NCBI GenBank assembly: GCA_001586965.3
Contig: LUCW03000517.1
Coordinates: 1-56,594 of the forward strand
Length of the DNA: 56,594 nt
Origin: Sphaeroforma sirkka
Lineage: Eukaryota; Opisthokonta; Ichthyosporea; Ichthyophonida
Direction: 5' to 3'
The notes beneath the pieces are model-generated. The model searched no databases. It saw only the letters and a list, made by a program, of their open reading frames with translations, and was not told where the DNA came from. Both the position numbers and the translations under genes were made by a program. Positions 1 to 29,388 of the stretch are shown here, in pieces. Numbering within the stretch: position 1 is the first letter of the stretch; each line of letters begins with the position of its first letter.

Positions 1-951
1 ATGGGCCACTTCTCCTACATTAGTATTGGGCCCACGAACATTCCTTGTCACACTTGCACTGTCAATTGACTGAAGATCAGTGGTATCGATAGAAGACGTG
101 CTTTCAGTCGCCACGTTTGTAAGTCTAATAATTATTTGTTCATGGGCACGTCTTTTCCTAATCGCCTTTGCCTTACGTAAGTGTATTCCGTTAGCTAGCT
201 TTAGTTTAAGAGCTTCATCGGCTATCATATCGTCGATTGCTTCGATAGCACGCATAACTATTATTAAAATTGCACTAGCTTCGTCTATTTACACCCATAC
301 TGTCGCTCAGTACTTTTATAAATATGTTATTTTTGATTCGCAGTACATACTGTACTTGTGTTTTTATATATACTAAGTATAAGGTATGTACTATACCGGC
401 CTCTGTATATTGACAAAATTGACGACGAACAACTGAGTACCAAATATCATACTAAGTTCGGTACATAAAATCTACACTCCCCTTCGCGGAGTAGTCTATG
501 TTCCAAGTTTTATTTTCTTTTTAAATAATAACTGTGTTGGTAGTCAGTTGTCACTTCGTTTGTATTTGAATAAACCGTAGTTTATTCACCTACATTGTGT
601 ATTTTCCTCCGCCAAAACAAGCCCACGAGAGAGAAAGTTGACCCCGTTTGACGAGAGAGGATTTGGTGTTAGTCTCTCGTTTTGTTGCCAGCACAGTATG
701 TAGTTCTCTACTGTATGGTATATTTATTTCACCTATGGTAGTGGGTGAAGTCAGAGAGAGACACGAATATACTCTGGTGTATAGGCATACGGAAGTGTGT
801 TTATGGACAACTTCCCCTTTTAATCGTCACGTGTACAATCCTACGCTCAAGTACACCCATCATAAGTTCATGCCGACCGTGGAAGCTTGTTTCTCAGAAC
901 AGAATTCTGTCAGTTTGTAAGCCTGTATCCACATAGGCAATTCTGTACAGT
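1..951. other. 5' flank of the nucleoporin gene, no gene recognised
   Basis: Several short open frames occur here but none shows a recognisable domain, biased composition or good splice signals. The segment immediately upstream of position 952 presumably carries the promoter and 5' UTR of the nucleoporin gene. I see no clear TATA box or other core promoter element that I would defend. Confidence 0.4.
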
Positions 952-18938
<17,987 letters not shown>

Positions 18939-20918
18939 GATTCCGTATGCTTCAAGAGATTTGCTCCTACTTCGCGTGCAGGCTCCTGAGTCCCATGTGA
19001 GAATTGGTCGCTACATACCTGGACTGTACGCAAGCGACGTGTACCATATCCAACCTTTCGGTGAGTCGAGTACACTAATATGACTACCACCAACCTGGAT
19101 AGATATGTGCTGGGGGTGTTGAAGATATGGTACTCTAAGTTCATAACTGATCTTTGACGGCTGCAAAGAATCCCCATGCCCAGTCTTTCTCTACTCATGC
19201 AGAATAGTTGTCTAAGCAAGTATATGTCCACATGTGTGTTCGTTGGGAGGCGTTCACATCTGCGGGCTGCTGCTGGAGCGCTGAGTTGTTCGCATCGGAG
19301 TACACAGCCAATACGTATTGTGCATTCGTACGTGGCTGCAGCTCCTTAAGAAAGTAGGCCTTAGCCGCGCTGATACATTCGAGCGGTTGTGGTACCCATA
19401 GCCTTCACACATGGCTAGTGCGTGCATATTTGAATGGGCTAAGTGTATCATCCGCCAGACTGATGATATATACAATATAGTAATGCCACACAATATGTAG
19501 CGTGTTATGAAAGAATAATATCAATTAAAACTTATTTCAAAAATGAACTTGGAAGGATGAGATCAAATTCATTGTTACCGCCTGCCCATGAGCGAGGCAC
19601 ATAATTGTACCCAATATGTGGTGATTCACGGAGCAGAAAATTATGAAAACGTCTATATTCTTCATCGAAGATATTAGCACACAATGACAGCCCAATAGGG
19701 ATGTTGGCGGCGTCAGTTATTCAAATCTTCCAGCTGTTCGGTATATATAGGAAAGGATCTCCCAACATATTCTCATACGTTGATTATATGTTGATTCCGC
19801 TCGAAAAGAAACATTTGGTACAATATCTGCTTATACACGTATTGAAATCAATCCGTTCACATTTCAAAGCATAAATTACTGTTAAATAGACGTTTTGATG
19901 ACAATAGAGCAGCTTTTACATCACTTTGTATTTTCGCACATGTTCGCATATGACCCATTTGATGACTAAGATTCATTCATTCATGAGGCTTTCTCATGTG
20001 ATTTAGGTGCGTAGGATTATGCTCGGTGTTGTGAACTTTCCAATCTGATGCATAAGTTCATGACAGATCATTTTCAAAGGCCTTATATTTCAACGAGCGT
20101 GGATTAAGAATCCGAATAGAAAAATATCTATTTCACGATATCCCACCCTCGCGGATATGACGCTACTCAATAGAAATGCCTGAATCAATCAGAAAATCAA
20201 TATACACCTTGTTGGAACCTGAAATAAACACGATATACACCAAAAATATTACTTAGCAATGCATGGGCCGTGACAAGACTGCTTGTAAAACCACAACATC
20301 AGTCTAGCCTGCGAGAGCCTACATCATACTATATTGAAGTGGGTCTATTGCGCAAAGTGTGTAGCGTCAGCACATTGTATTGAGCTTGCATTCGCTGTGC
20401 GATAGCGTTTATCGTATCAAGCAGAATTATTTTGTTGAACTTACTGATTCATGATTCCGTCTTTAATGTATCAGACAGAGATACTATTCAGTATAACAAG
20501 CCATTTGCTGCGGACACGAGTCTATACTCTCGAGTGGAGCTGACTTTCAAGACAGTACGAACATCTTTTCGGGTTAAGTACTAGGTGGATCCGTAATTAA
20601 TCCAAAAACAATCAGAGTAGACAATTAAGACAATTATATCTGCAAATACACCCTACGATTGTGCCAGCTATACCGAAACAGCCCTGTATAGAATTGAGAA
20701 GCCAAACAATGCATAAAATACTAACAGTGCGCTACATACATGCTCCAAACAGAATATATTATTCAATAGAGATGTGATTCGATACTGCAGGCGTGTACCA
20801 CTCTTGTATATTTAAATGAAATGCAGCATTATGCGCGTGTCAATTGTCCTATATATATTCGAGTGAGAATATTCATATTATTTTACTGTCATGATCGTGC
20901 CATATAGGACTGGGACGA
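18939..20918. other. intergenic, 3' ends of two convergent genes
   Basis: No open frame with recognisable content. It lies between the stop of the plus-strand nucleoporin gene and the stop of the minus-strand gene, so it must hold both 3' UTRs. I could not assign a poly(A) signal with confidence. Confidence 0.6.
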
Positions 20919-22742
20919 TCACATCTCAGAATAAGCCCGAAGCAACCGATCGTGAAGGAATGGTTGCAACCGCATGAGTCCCTTAGGTGATACCACGCGG
21001 TGCACCGGCATAGGTTCATATGTGCCCGGCACCATCTTCCCTTCTGCCACGCGTACACTACCTAATATATCTTCGTGTTCGGCAATCCTGAAAGGTAGTA
21101 AGAGTTTATGGATTTAGAATAAGTATGTGTCAAAAACATGTACGAACAACAGGCTGCCGTTTACACACAACACACTGTCAATGATTGCTAGGACAAGTTT
21201 ACCTAAACGTAAGACAGGCAATATGCACTTGAACCCCCATTAAAAACATTAGTACGTACCTATTCTGATAAGGTGGATTCCTAGGATCATTCACGTGCAT
21301 CCAACCTACGTCAATCATCTGGGCAAGGTACTTGTGGTCCTCGTCATCCACTATATTCTCGCCGACTACTTTCTGAAAAAATCTGATAAATTCTTTGTTA
21401 TCTTCAAAGTTGGCAGGTGTTACACTGCACCCTCGTTTCAACCATCCTATAACGGCGGGACCTACATCAAACAGGGATGCCTTGGTTGTCAAGATGCTTG
21501 CTCCACAAATATGTCATACTATAAACCACATTGTCCTTTAAGATATGTATATTTGAAGCTAAACTTTACACAACAAACGGAATGGACTTTCCTCGATAGT
21601 GACTAATGGTTAGCGGAAGTTGTTACTATATAAGCATTACAAAACAGCTCTCAAAGGTATGCGGCTGTCACAACAATGTCTAAGCGGCGCCGATGTGATT
21701 TCTAAGAGCGCGTGCAGAGCAACTATCGATTGAAACAGCTGATAGATACTTTTCTACCATGGCCCCTAGTAATATCGCCTCTAGGAACTCAGCCAACCAT
21801 ATGATACTTCTCATCTTTCACGAGAGCTCCATAAATATGCCCATTTTACTGATTTATAAAAAACAACTACCAACAAGAAAGTCCCTATGTGCCAGGTACT
21901 AATGATCGTTACGGGACACAAAAGGTCCCAGACAAGCGTGTAGACCCAGTACTCGTGATTGACGCTTGTCACGAGAGTTGCTCACAGCTGTCCATGCGAT
22001 ACTGATGATCGACGCTAAACACCAACGTCTCACAAAAGCGCCATGTCCTGCACTAGTGAATACGGCAATGCAGGTATGATCCACGAGTTTTTATAAGTTA
22101 TGCTGGACGCATAGTCCCCCATCACATAGCCATACATATAGTGGCTGTGGTCAATTATGAAAGTGTCAGGTAAAAGAGCGTTCTCATATGAGTGAATAGA
22201 ACTAAACAAACACAACTCTCACAGGCGTCTATGCCCTAGGCCAGTAATTCATGCCAGACACGAAAGTCTGATACAAGTGCCCGTGCCCCTTTTTAGTGAA
22301 TGAAACCGAACACGCGTCTCAAATGTATGCCCAGCCAACTAACGAAAGGAGAATGCCACAGACAAAGAGTCCCACACAGGTGGACATACTCTATGAGAAA
22401 CCCTCACTCGATGCAGTAGTGGAGAACGAGAACACTATACAACTGTGACAAGTTGACAAAAAACACACTCAGGGGTTAATAGTCTGTAGTAATTGAATAG
22501 TGCTGACCATGAGAGAACCCATGAGAGAACCCACATGTACCAGTACAAGACAAATACAAGTGAATGACTTTAGACGCACGACAACCAAAATATGCAGGTA
22601 TGCCAATAATTGCACACGCACCTCGGGCCAGCATGTCGTCTTCCAGGTAAGAAAGTACCACTTCCCCACTATCGCGCTCATGTATAAAAGCTCGGCTTTC
22701 TACCGTGTTCCCATCTTTCACCGGAGTGGTCTTCGTGGCCAT
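20919..22742 (-). CDS. small conserved-looking protein of unknown function, three exons
   Basis: Exons on the minus strand: 22742-22622 (from ATG), 21461-21260 (or from 21446) and 21087-20919 (TGA). Splice sites are GTGCGT and GTACGT donors with TAG and TTTCAG acceptors, with phases 1 and 2 matching, giving 158-163 residues. Landmarks in order: HERDSGEVVLSYLEDDML, a WLKRG segment, FIRFFQKVVGENIVDDED, GWMHVNDPRNPPYQNR, HEDILGSVRV, and PGTYEPMPVHRVVSPKGL near the end. From memory, small uncharacterised fungal proteins have a similar GW.H..D.RNPP..GR..DPEDI.GSV..G...PGTY layout; I cannot name the family or a function. No signal peptide or membrane segment is evident. If the transcript has an upstream exon, the acceptor CAG at 22747-22749 could extend the N-terminus. 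Confidence 0.7.
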
Positions 22743-23365
22743 GCACCTGACTATGCACAGCAATCAACACAAAAGACATGATTGAAAGCAGGTTCATTTG
22801 CGAGTACATACGAAACATGTATAAGTGTATTTCGTACAGCGAAGGACGCCTAATTAATTGAGAATGCCATAGAGGCCTATTTACTGAGTTCTCCAAAGAG
22901 GGTCACTCCACATAAGTATTAAACCGGAATATGTGTAATTATGAGCGAAGAATGCGAAGCATAGAGAATGCACTCGCTCTAGATCCAGCCTCGTAACACG
23001 TGATATGAGCAAATAATTCTCAGACGCATGACTGATTGTTATAGCTATTTGGATCGCATATAAAGAAGTGCGGGCGACAAAAGCTTTACTACTAGAGCTG
23101 CTGCTGGTGTAACGCTCAAAATCCACTCTATTGTAGTAACAAATAATTAGATCCATACATCTGGTGCCCGAATTTCGTATTATACATACTTAATTGGGTG
23201 GATCACGTGCTGCGATAGAGGTGCGATAGAAAGATAGAAAAACAGGTCATCTACTATTTACAATGATACGCTGGGAACCATGCGGTTGCCAATACAGCCA
23301 GGGGATAAGCAACGATGCAGTCACGCGAGCCACATGTCCGCACATCGTTACATACAGACAACTGT
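22743..23365. other. upstream of the minus-strand gene, nothing recognised
   Basis: Expected to carry the promoter and 5' UTR of the minus-strand gene. Short open frames on both strands show no motif. No defensible core promoter element was seen. Confidence 0.4.
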
Positions 23366-23870
23366 ATGAGTTGCTAAGTGTTAGAGAAACACCATGGGAC
23401 AAAATCTACATATCCAAGTACCAATACATATGTTCAAATTTGTGAGATATTACATGCGAGAGAAAGACCACGGGACAATTTCCACATATTCAAGTATCAC
23501 ATGTTTAAATGTGTAAGATATTACGTGCGAGTGAAAGACCACAGGTCAATATCCACATATTCAAGTATCACATGTTCAAATGTGTAAGATATTACGTGCG
23601 AGTGAAAGACCACGGGACAATATCCACATGCCCAAGTCTCACTACATATGTTCAAATGTGTAAGATATTAAATACAAGAGAAAGACTGAAGAAGAGTGTT
23701 CGTGTGCCTCCGAATATGAGTATCGCTATACGCGTACAAATGTATGAGAAACTAATTGCGAGAAAGCACTGGGGCGAATGTGCACGTGTCCAAGGTATGA
23801 TTATTATTTTCTCGGTGTACAAGAAAATAAGTGCAAGAGAAAGATTACGGGAAGTGTCGTTTCTGACGAG
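23366..23870. repeat. 71-76 bp tandem repeat, about 6 degenerate copies
   Basis: The word AGATATTA recurs at 23445, 23516, 23587 and 23663 (periods 71, 71, 76). Units contain GCGAGAGAAAGACCACGGGA, ATCCACATATTCAAG and ATGTTCAAATGTGTA. The two central copies are nearly identical, and the flanking ones decay outwards to about 23,850. The array is open in one plus frame, but the translation looks like nothing known. Confidence 0.8.
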
Positions 23871-25680
23871 GAGCGGAGAGCTCGCCCGTACGTACAATCA
23901 AGCCATTGCGTGGGCCAATAGCAAGCGCAAAAGAACCCACGAGTACTAAATTTGCGCTCCACATATGTGTGCACTATGCACATACAATTGCAATGTCATG
24001 CAAACATCTTTGAGCCCTCACTGAGTTCACAACTATTGTAGTTAATCTAGTCTAGTAATTTGATGGCGTATATCCACAGTGCCATTCATTCTACTATGAA
24101 TACTAAATATGCCCCCTTTGCAATGTTCAGCGGTGTACTCCAGTCGTATGTTGGCGACAGAGTAGAAGTTGCGGCATCAAATATTAACAACGGAGAAGAG
24201 TTCCTCACTCAGCCCACTTATTCTTGTACTAGTGAATGACATATATCTAGATGTAACAAGTGAATTGTATTGACTACGGCATACTAGAGCGTTAAGGCGA
24301 TCTGATTCAACCCCAAGTTCAACAATCAAATGCAAAGAAATAATTTTCCTCGACAACTCGCACAACGAACGCACACACCCAGATCGGTGCTAACACTCCC
24401 AGTAGGGACCAAACACGGTCTAAAAGCTCATCATAATGCTATCGATGAACAGGGTTGTCTGCAAACCAATTGTCTCACAATTCCTAAATTATCAATACAC
24501 ATAGTTGCATATAAGTACATTGCACTGGAGAGTAAACACATACTCGACTAACGAGTCTATACTTAGACTAATTGGCACACGCTCGTTGAGCAGGCTCCAT
24601 TCTATTAAGCAACACATTCTCCTTTAGTAAGGTCTATACTATCAAGTAACACTTATGTAGGATTCCAATAGCACATACCTGCACAACAGGCTGCTACTTG
24701 CTTTGCCTGATTGCACACGGGCGACAGTCTTTGAGCAGTCGACCACAAGGATGTGAACGTACCAAAAGACCTGTAAGTAGACATGGTAGTAGATCGTTAC
24801 ACTCTCGATTCCTGACTTTGATATTTATTTGTGAATACACGTATGCAATGTGATCACTCTAACACTCTAAGCATCTGTATGAATAGAGAGAGGAGGTATA
24901 TGCCGCAAGTATATGTATATGACCAGACATGAGGCCCTGAGGGGGGGAAGTGGAAGAACCGTCGGGATTTTCGATCGCTATATATTTTCTATAAAAAAAA
25001 CAAATAAAAAATGAAGGTATGTAATCTATTCGATCAGAGGAGAGTCTCGCGCTCACTCTCACTCACTCTCTCTCTCTCTCTCTCACTCTAATTAATAAAT
25101 AAATAAAGACAGAAATGCATTCACGGGTATGTATATCAATGGCCATTCGCTATATAAATAATTGCAAAAGCTTACAAGCACTAGTATCTATAGTTGTTGA
25201 AACAGGAAAAGGATAACTACAATACATCTGTCGTGTGACCGCGGTGCGACTTTGAAACCACAAAATGGACAATCAATTTAGGGGTATGGCATCCATATAT
25301 TGTATGTGACTACCCATGGTGGTGTGTAGGTGTAATTTATATCGACTCAAATCTATTTGTATGATGCACGCGCGCCATATATTGGATTGTATATATTTTC
25401 AGATCAACATGTCGTTGTGACGAGCTTTGGAGGACTAAAATCCACCATTAATAAGTATGTTATGAACACAGGTTGTATGAGGGGTCTCCTACGCTCACCT
25501 ACCTTTTTGGGTGACATATTACAATATATATATACAAAATAATGAATTATATATCGTGATATACTGAGTCTTGTACATATTTAGTTTATCTATATACCAA
25601 AGAGCACCTGTCGTCTGAGTAATGGATAGTTAAGTGCATATTTTTAATAGGTGAATTTCAATGTTCGATATATGTTTACT
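23871..25680. other. intergenic, no gene recognised; (CT)n tract
   Basis: No coding signal I would support. A CT/CACTCT microsatellite lies at about 25054-25088. The sequence becomes steadily more AT- and TATA-rich towards the right. Confidence 0.6.
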
Positions 25681-25689
25681 TGTCATATG

Positions 25690-25938
25690 CTTTGTATAGT
25701 GTAGTTTACGTGCGCGTATGTATGTATGCTTGTATGTGTGTAGAAACGATTGCATACATATACGTTCAAATGTAAGTGTATCTCTTTATGTTTGTGCATG
25801 TGTATGCATATATATATTGTGTGTATGTGTATATACTCCGTTCTGTGTCTATGTCTGCGTCTGTATATGTATATATGTATGTATATATCACATATATATA
25901 TGTACAAACACACACATATATATATATGCCAACACACG

Positions 25939-25975
<37 letters not shown>

Positions 25976-26148
25976 ATTGATGATGATGATGATGATGATA
26001 TGATGTGATGCATGTGCGTGATGTGTGTGCGTGTGTGTGTTGTGTGTGATGCATTGATGATATTATATTATGTATATATATGTATTATTATGTATATATT
26101 AACACAAACACACGCATATATACATATATATATATATATAACGTGTAT

Positions 26149-26185
<37 letters not shown>

Positions 26186-27027
26186 ACATCCATATAAAAA
26201 ATAGTTTGGCTATATAATCTATATACAGACAAGGACAAAAGCAAAAATAACACATATTATATATATTATATATATTATATATATATATATAATAATATAT
26301 AATATATGTATATATAATAATAATATATATATATTATATATGCATATGCATGTATATACGTTTATATAATATATGGATATATATATGTTTACATGCGTAT
26401 ATATATATAATATGCATACAGTAATAATGCATTTTCTATGCATACGGATGTAATACATAATATATATATATGATTATGCATGTAAATATGTAATATATGT
26501 ATATATGTATATAAAAACATAATAATACGTAATCCATGCATGTGTGTATATATATAATATATAATATATAATAATATAATATGTAATATAATCGGTTTTA
26601 AGTATGCATAAATACGTACGTTCATGCGTACAGGGCATACGTAATGCATGCATGGAAATGCGTACATGCACGCATCAAGTATGCGCACGCATCATAATAT
26701 ATATATATATATACATAATATGTATATAAACGTTTGCACACGCGCGTGCACGCCCAAGCACCAAACACAAACATGCAACCTATGGATAAATACAGTGTTT
26801 TCCCCGAGCGCTCACTCTTGCTCTCTGCGCGCACAAACAGGACATATATATATATAATGTGAGTTCATTATAAAAATAATATGCACATGCATAATCTATA
26901 CAAGTAATATATGTATATAATATGTATGTGTATATGTATATATTATTTATATGAACATATATATATGTATATCTGTATATATATTTATATTTATGTTTAT
27001 ATGCGTATATATTAATATATGTTATGT

Positions 27028-27058
<31 letters not shown>

Positions 27059-27673
27059 TAATAATAATAATAATAATAATGTGTAATGTATAATGTATGT
27101 ATGTGTATTGTATTGCGTATTATAAATATATAATGAATATATATGGGATATATATAAATGTTTTTATACATTTTATATATATGGGTTACATACGTAATGA
27201 TGTTTTATATATATATATATAATATATATATTAATATAATAATATATACATAGTTTTCATGCACATACTTTTATGTAATTATACAAGATATGTCATACAC
27301 ACGTACGTACATGTATGCATACATAATGTTAATGTGATAACGTACATGCGTGCATGCAATTTTATGTATATATATATAATATAATAATGACTTTATGCAT
27401 ACAAATATAAAATATTTTCACACATATATATATAAAGGCATATTCGTTTTCATATTCGTTTTCATGATTCATGTTCATGTAGTCCATTTTTTATGTTTAT
27501 ATATGCGTATGCATGTATTACATATACATGCATTATATGCATTATATATAATAATAATAATATATATATATATATACATATACATATTAATGCATATATA
27601 ATGTATATGCAATATATTGCATGATGTATGTAATGTATATAGCAATATTACATGCATATATCAACATATAATG

Positions 27674-27731
<58 letters not shown>

Positions 27732-28075
27732 ACATATAATAATATATGTATATAATATGTACGCATGTGTATGTATGTATGTATGTATGTATGTATATTT
27801 GTATTCATATATGTATATGTGTATGTGTATGTCCTGTGTGTCTGTGTGTGTTGCATGGGTGTGTTTTGTCTGTGTCTGCCTGGTGCTTGTGTGTACATAT
27901 GTACTTATATATGTATATATATATGTATTTTATATGTATATATGTTTGTGTGTGTCTGTGTTTGAGAGTGTGTGCGCGTTTTTATGCATGTATGTGTGTG
28001 TCTGTGATTGTGATTGTGTCTGTACGTTTGTGCAGTTACCTGCGTATGTTTTTTGTGATTGGGTTTGTGGTTGTG

Positions 28076-28126
<51 letters not shown>

Positions 28127-28156
28127 GCATATATGTATATATGTGTTGTGTGTGTG

Positions 28157-28199
<43 letters not shown>

Positions 28200-28297
28200 G
28201 TATATGTATATATATTACAGGCATATTATATATACATACATATATAATATCCATATATATCTATATACATATATATATATTTATATCCATATATATA

Positions 28298-28387
<90 letters not shown>

Positions 28388-28500
28388 ATTCATATAAATA
28401 TACATGCGTATATATGTATATATATATATATATATATGTGATGTGTGTGTGTGTGTGTGCGTGTGTGTGTGTGTGTGTATGTATATATATATATAGTTTG
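25690..28500. repeat. 2.8-kb mixed microsatellite domain (TA, TG, TATG, GAT, AAT)
   Basis: Almost continuous simple sequence: TGTATG and TATG runs (25700-25870, 27760-27830), pure TA (25938-25970, 27680-27726, 28078-28120, 28160-28195, 28300-28380), GAT runs (25975-26000, 26148-26184), AAT runs (27058-27080) and TG runs (28440-28478). The long Tyr/Ile/Val/Cys open frames on both strands are artefacts of these repeats. Confidence 0.9.
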
Positions 28501-29388
28501 GCTGTTTGTGCTCATGTTATTCACAACTATTTGTACAATTGGAAATATATGTGTATAAGGTATCATCTAGCCGCGTGATGTCATCAGATTTGTACCATAC
28601 GTATCATATTGTGAAATATCTACGTTGATTCGTAAAGTCATAGATGTACTTCGAAATCGATTATGCGTACATATACGTATTTAACGTGTAGATAATATGT
28701 AAATTTAATTGCAAATGGGTTTTGTTTATATTTATTGTTGTATTCGTTTATGTCAAGAGGTATCGACGTTATATTATTATGAGGACCTATACACTTGTAA
28801 ATGTATGCTTTATGATCATGTGCATGGTTATGCATGTTGTTTATGAGCTGTTTATAAACGCGGATATATTTTATTTTTGATATTATGTATAAACATGCAT
28901 TTGTAGCTGTTTTGTATAATCGGTTTTTTGTATTTTTTTCTGTATGTGTCAACATGTAAGAATGTACGCAGACAGAAGTATTTGTATACCAATGTGAAAA
29001 AAATTAATAATATGGCATTTTAAATTTACCGTATCTCTCTATATCAGTTGCAGACCGTCATAGACATGTAAACCTGTATATGCTCAGCACGATATACTCA
29101 TTTTGATCGTCTTACAAGTTTAGGCAGAGGTACTATAAACCTGATTCTTTTACTAGTTTTTCTCTGTATACGTCGAAAGCTGCGTCTGATGTATGAAAGT
29201 CGACATGATGTGATATGTGCTTTTTTGCGATATATTTATTCAGGCTGCTTAGATTAGCGTGATGTCGTTGAGATAGTTTCTATTCGTTTACCCTCACTCT
29301 TGATCACATATGCCAATCTAACATGGTATCGTAGCTGCCCGTTTGAGGTCCTTGTTCTCAACGTCTCTGTATATCATTGTGTACAGCA
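28501..29388. other. upstream flank of the VPS55 gene
   Basis: AT-rich sequence without recognisable coding content. The promoter and 5' UTR of the VPS55 gene should lie in its right part. Confidence 0.4.

Noticed and set aside
80-376. open frame at the left edge as part of an upstream gene
   Set aside because: Starts at GTG, has no recognisable motif and ends in AT-rich sequence with no splice context.
21899-22084. extra exon of the minus-strand small gene
   Set aside because: Including it is not needed for phase, it has poor splice sites and no conserved-looking content.
23366-23870. possible CRISPR-like or coding repeat
   Set aside because: Units are contiguous without unique spacers, the genome is eukaryotic, and the translation resembles nothing.
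27746-28578. 230-270 codon plus-strand frames rich in Tyr, Ile, Val and Cys
   Set aside because: They are translations of TA/TG/TATG microsatellites, equally open on the other strand.
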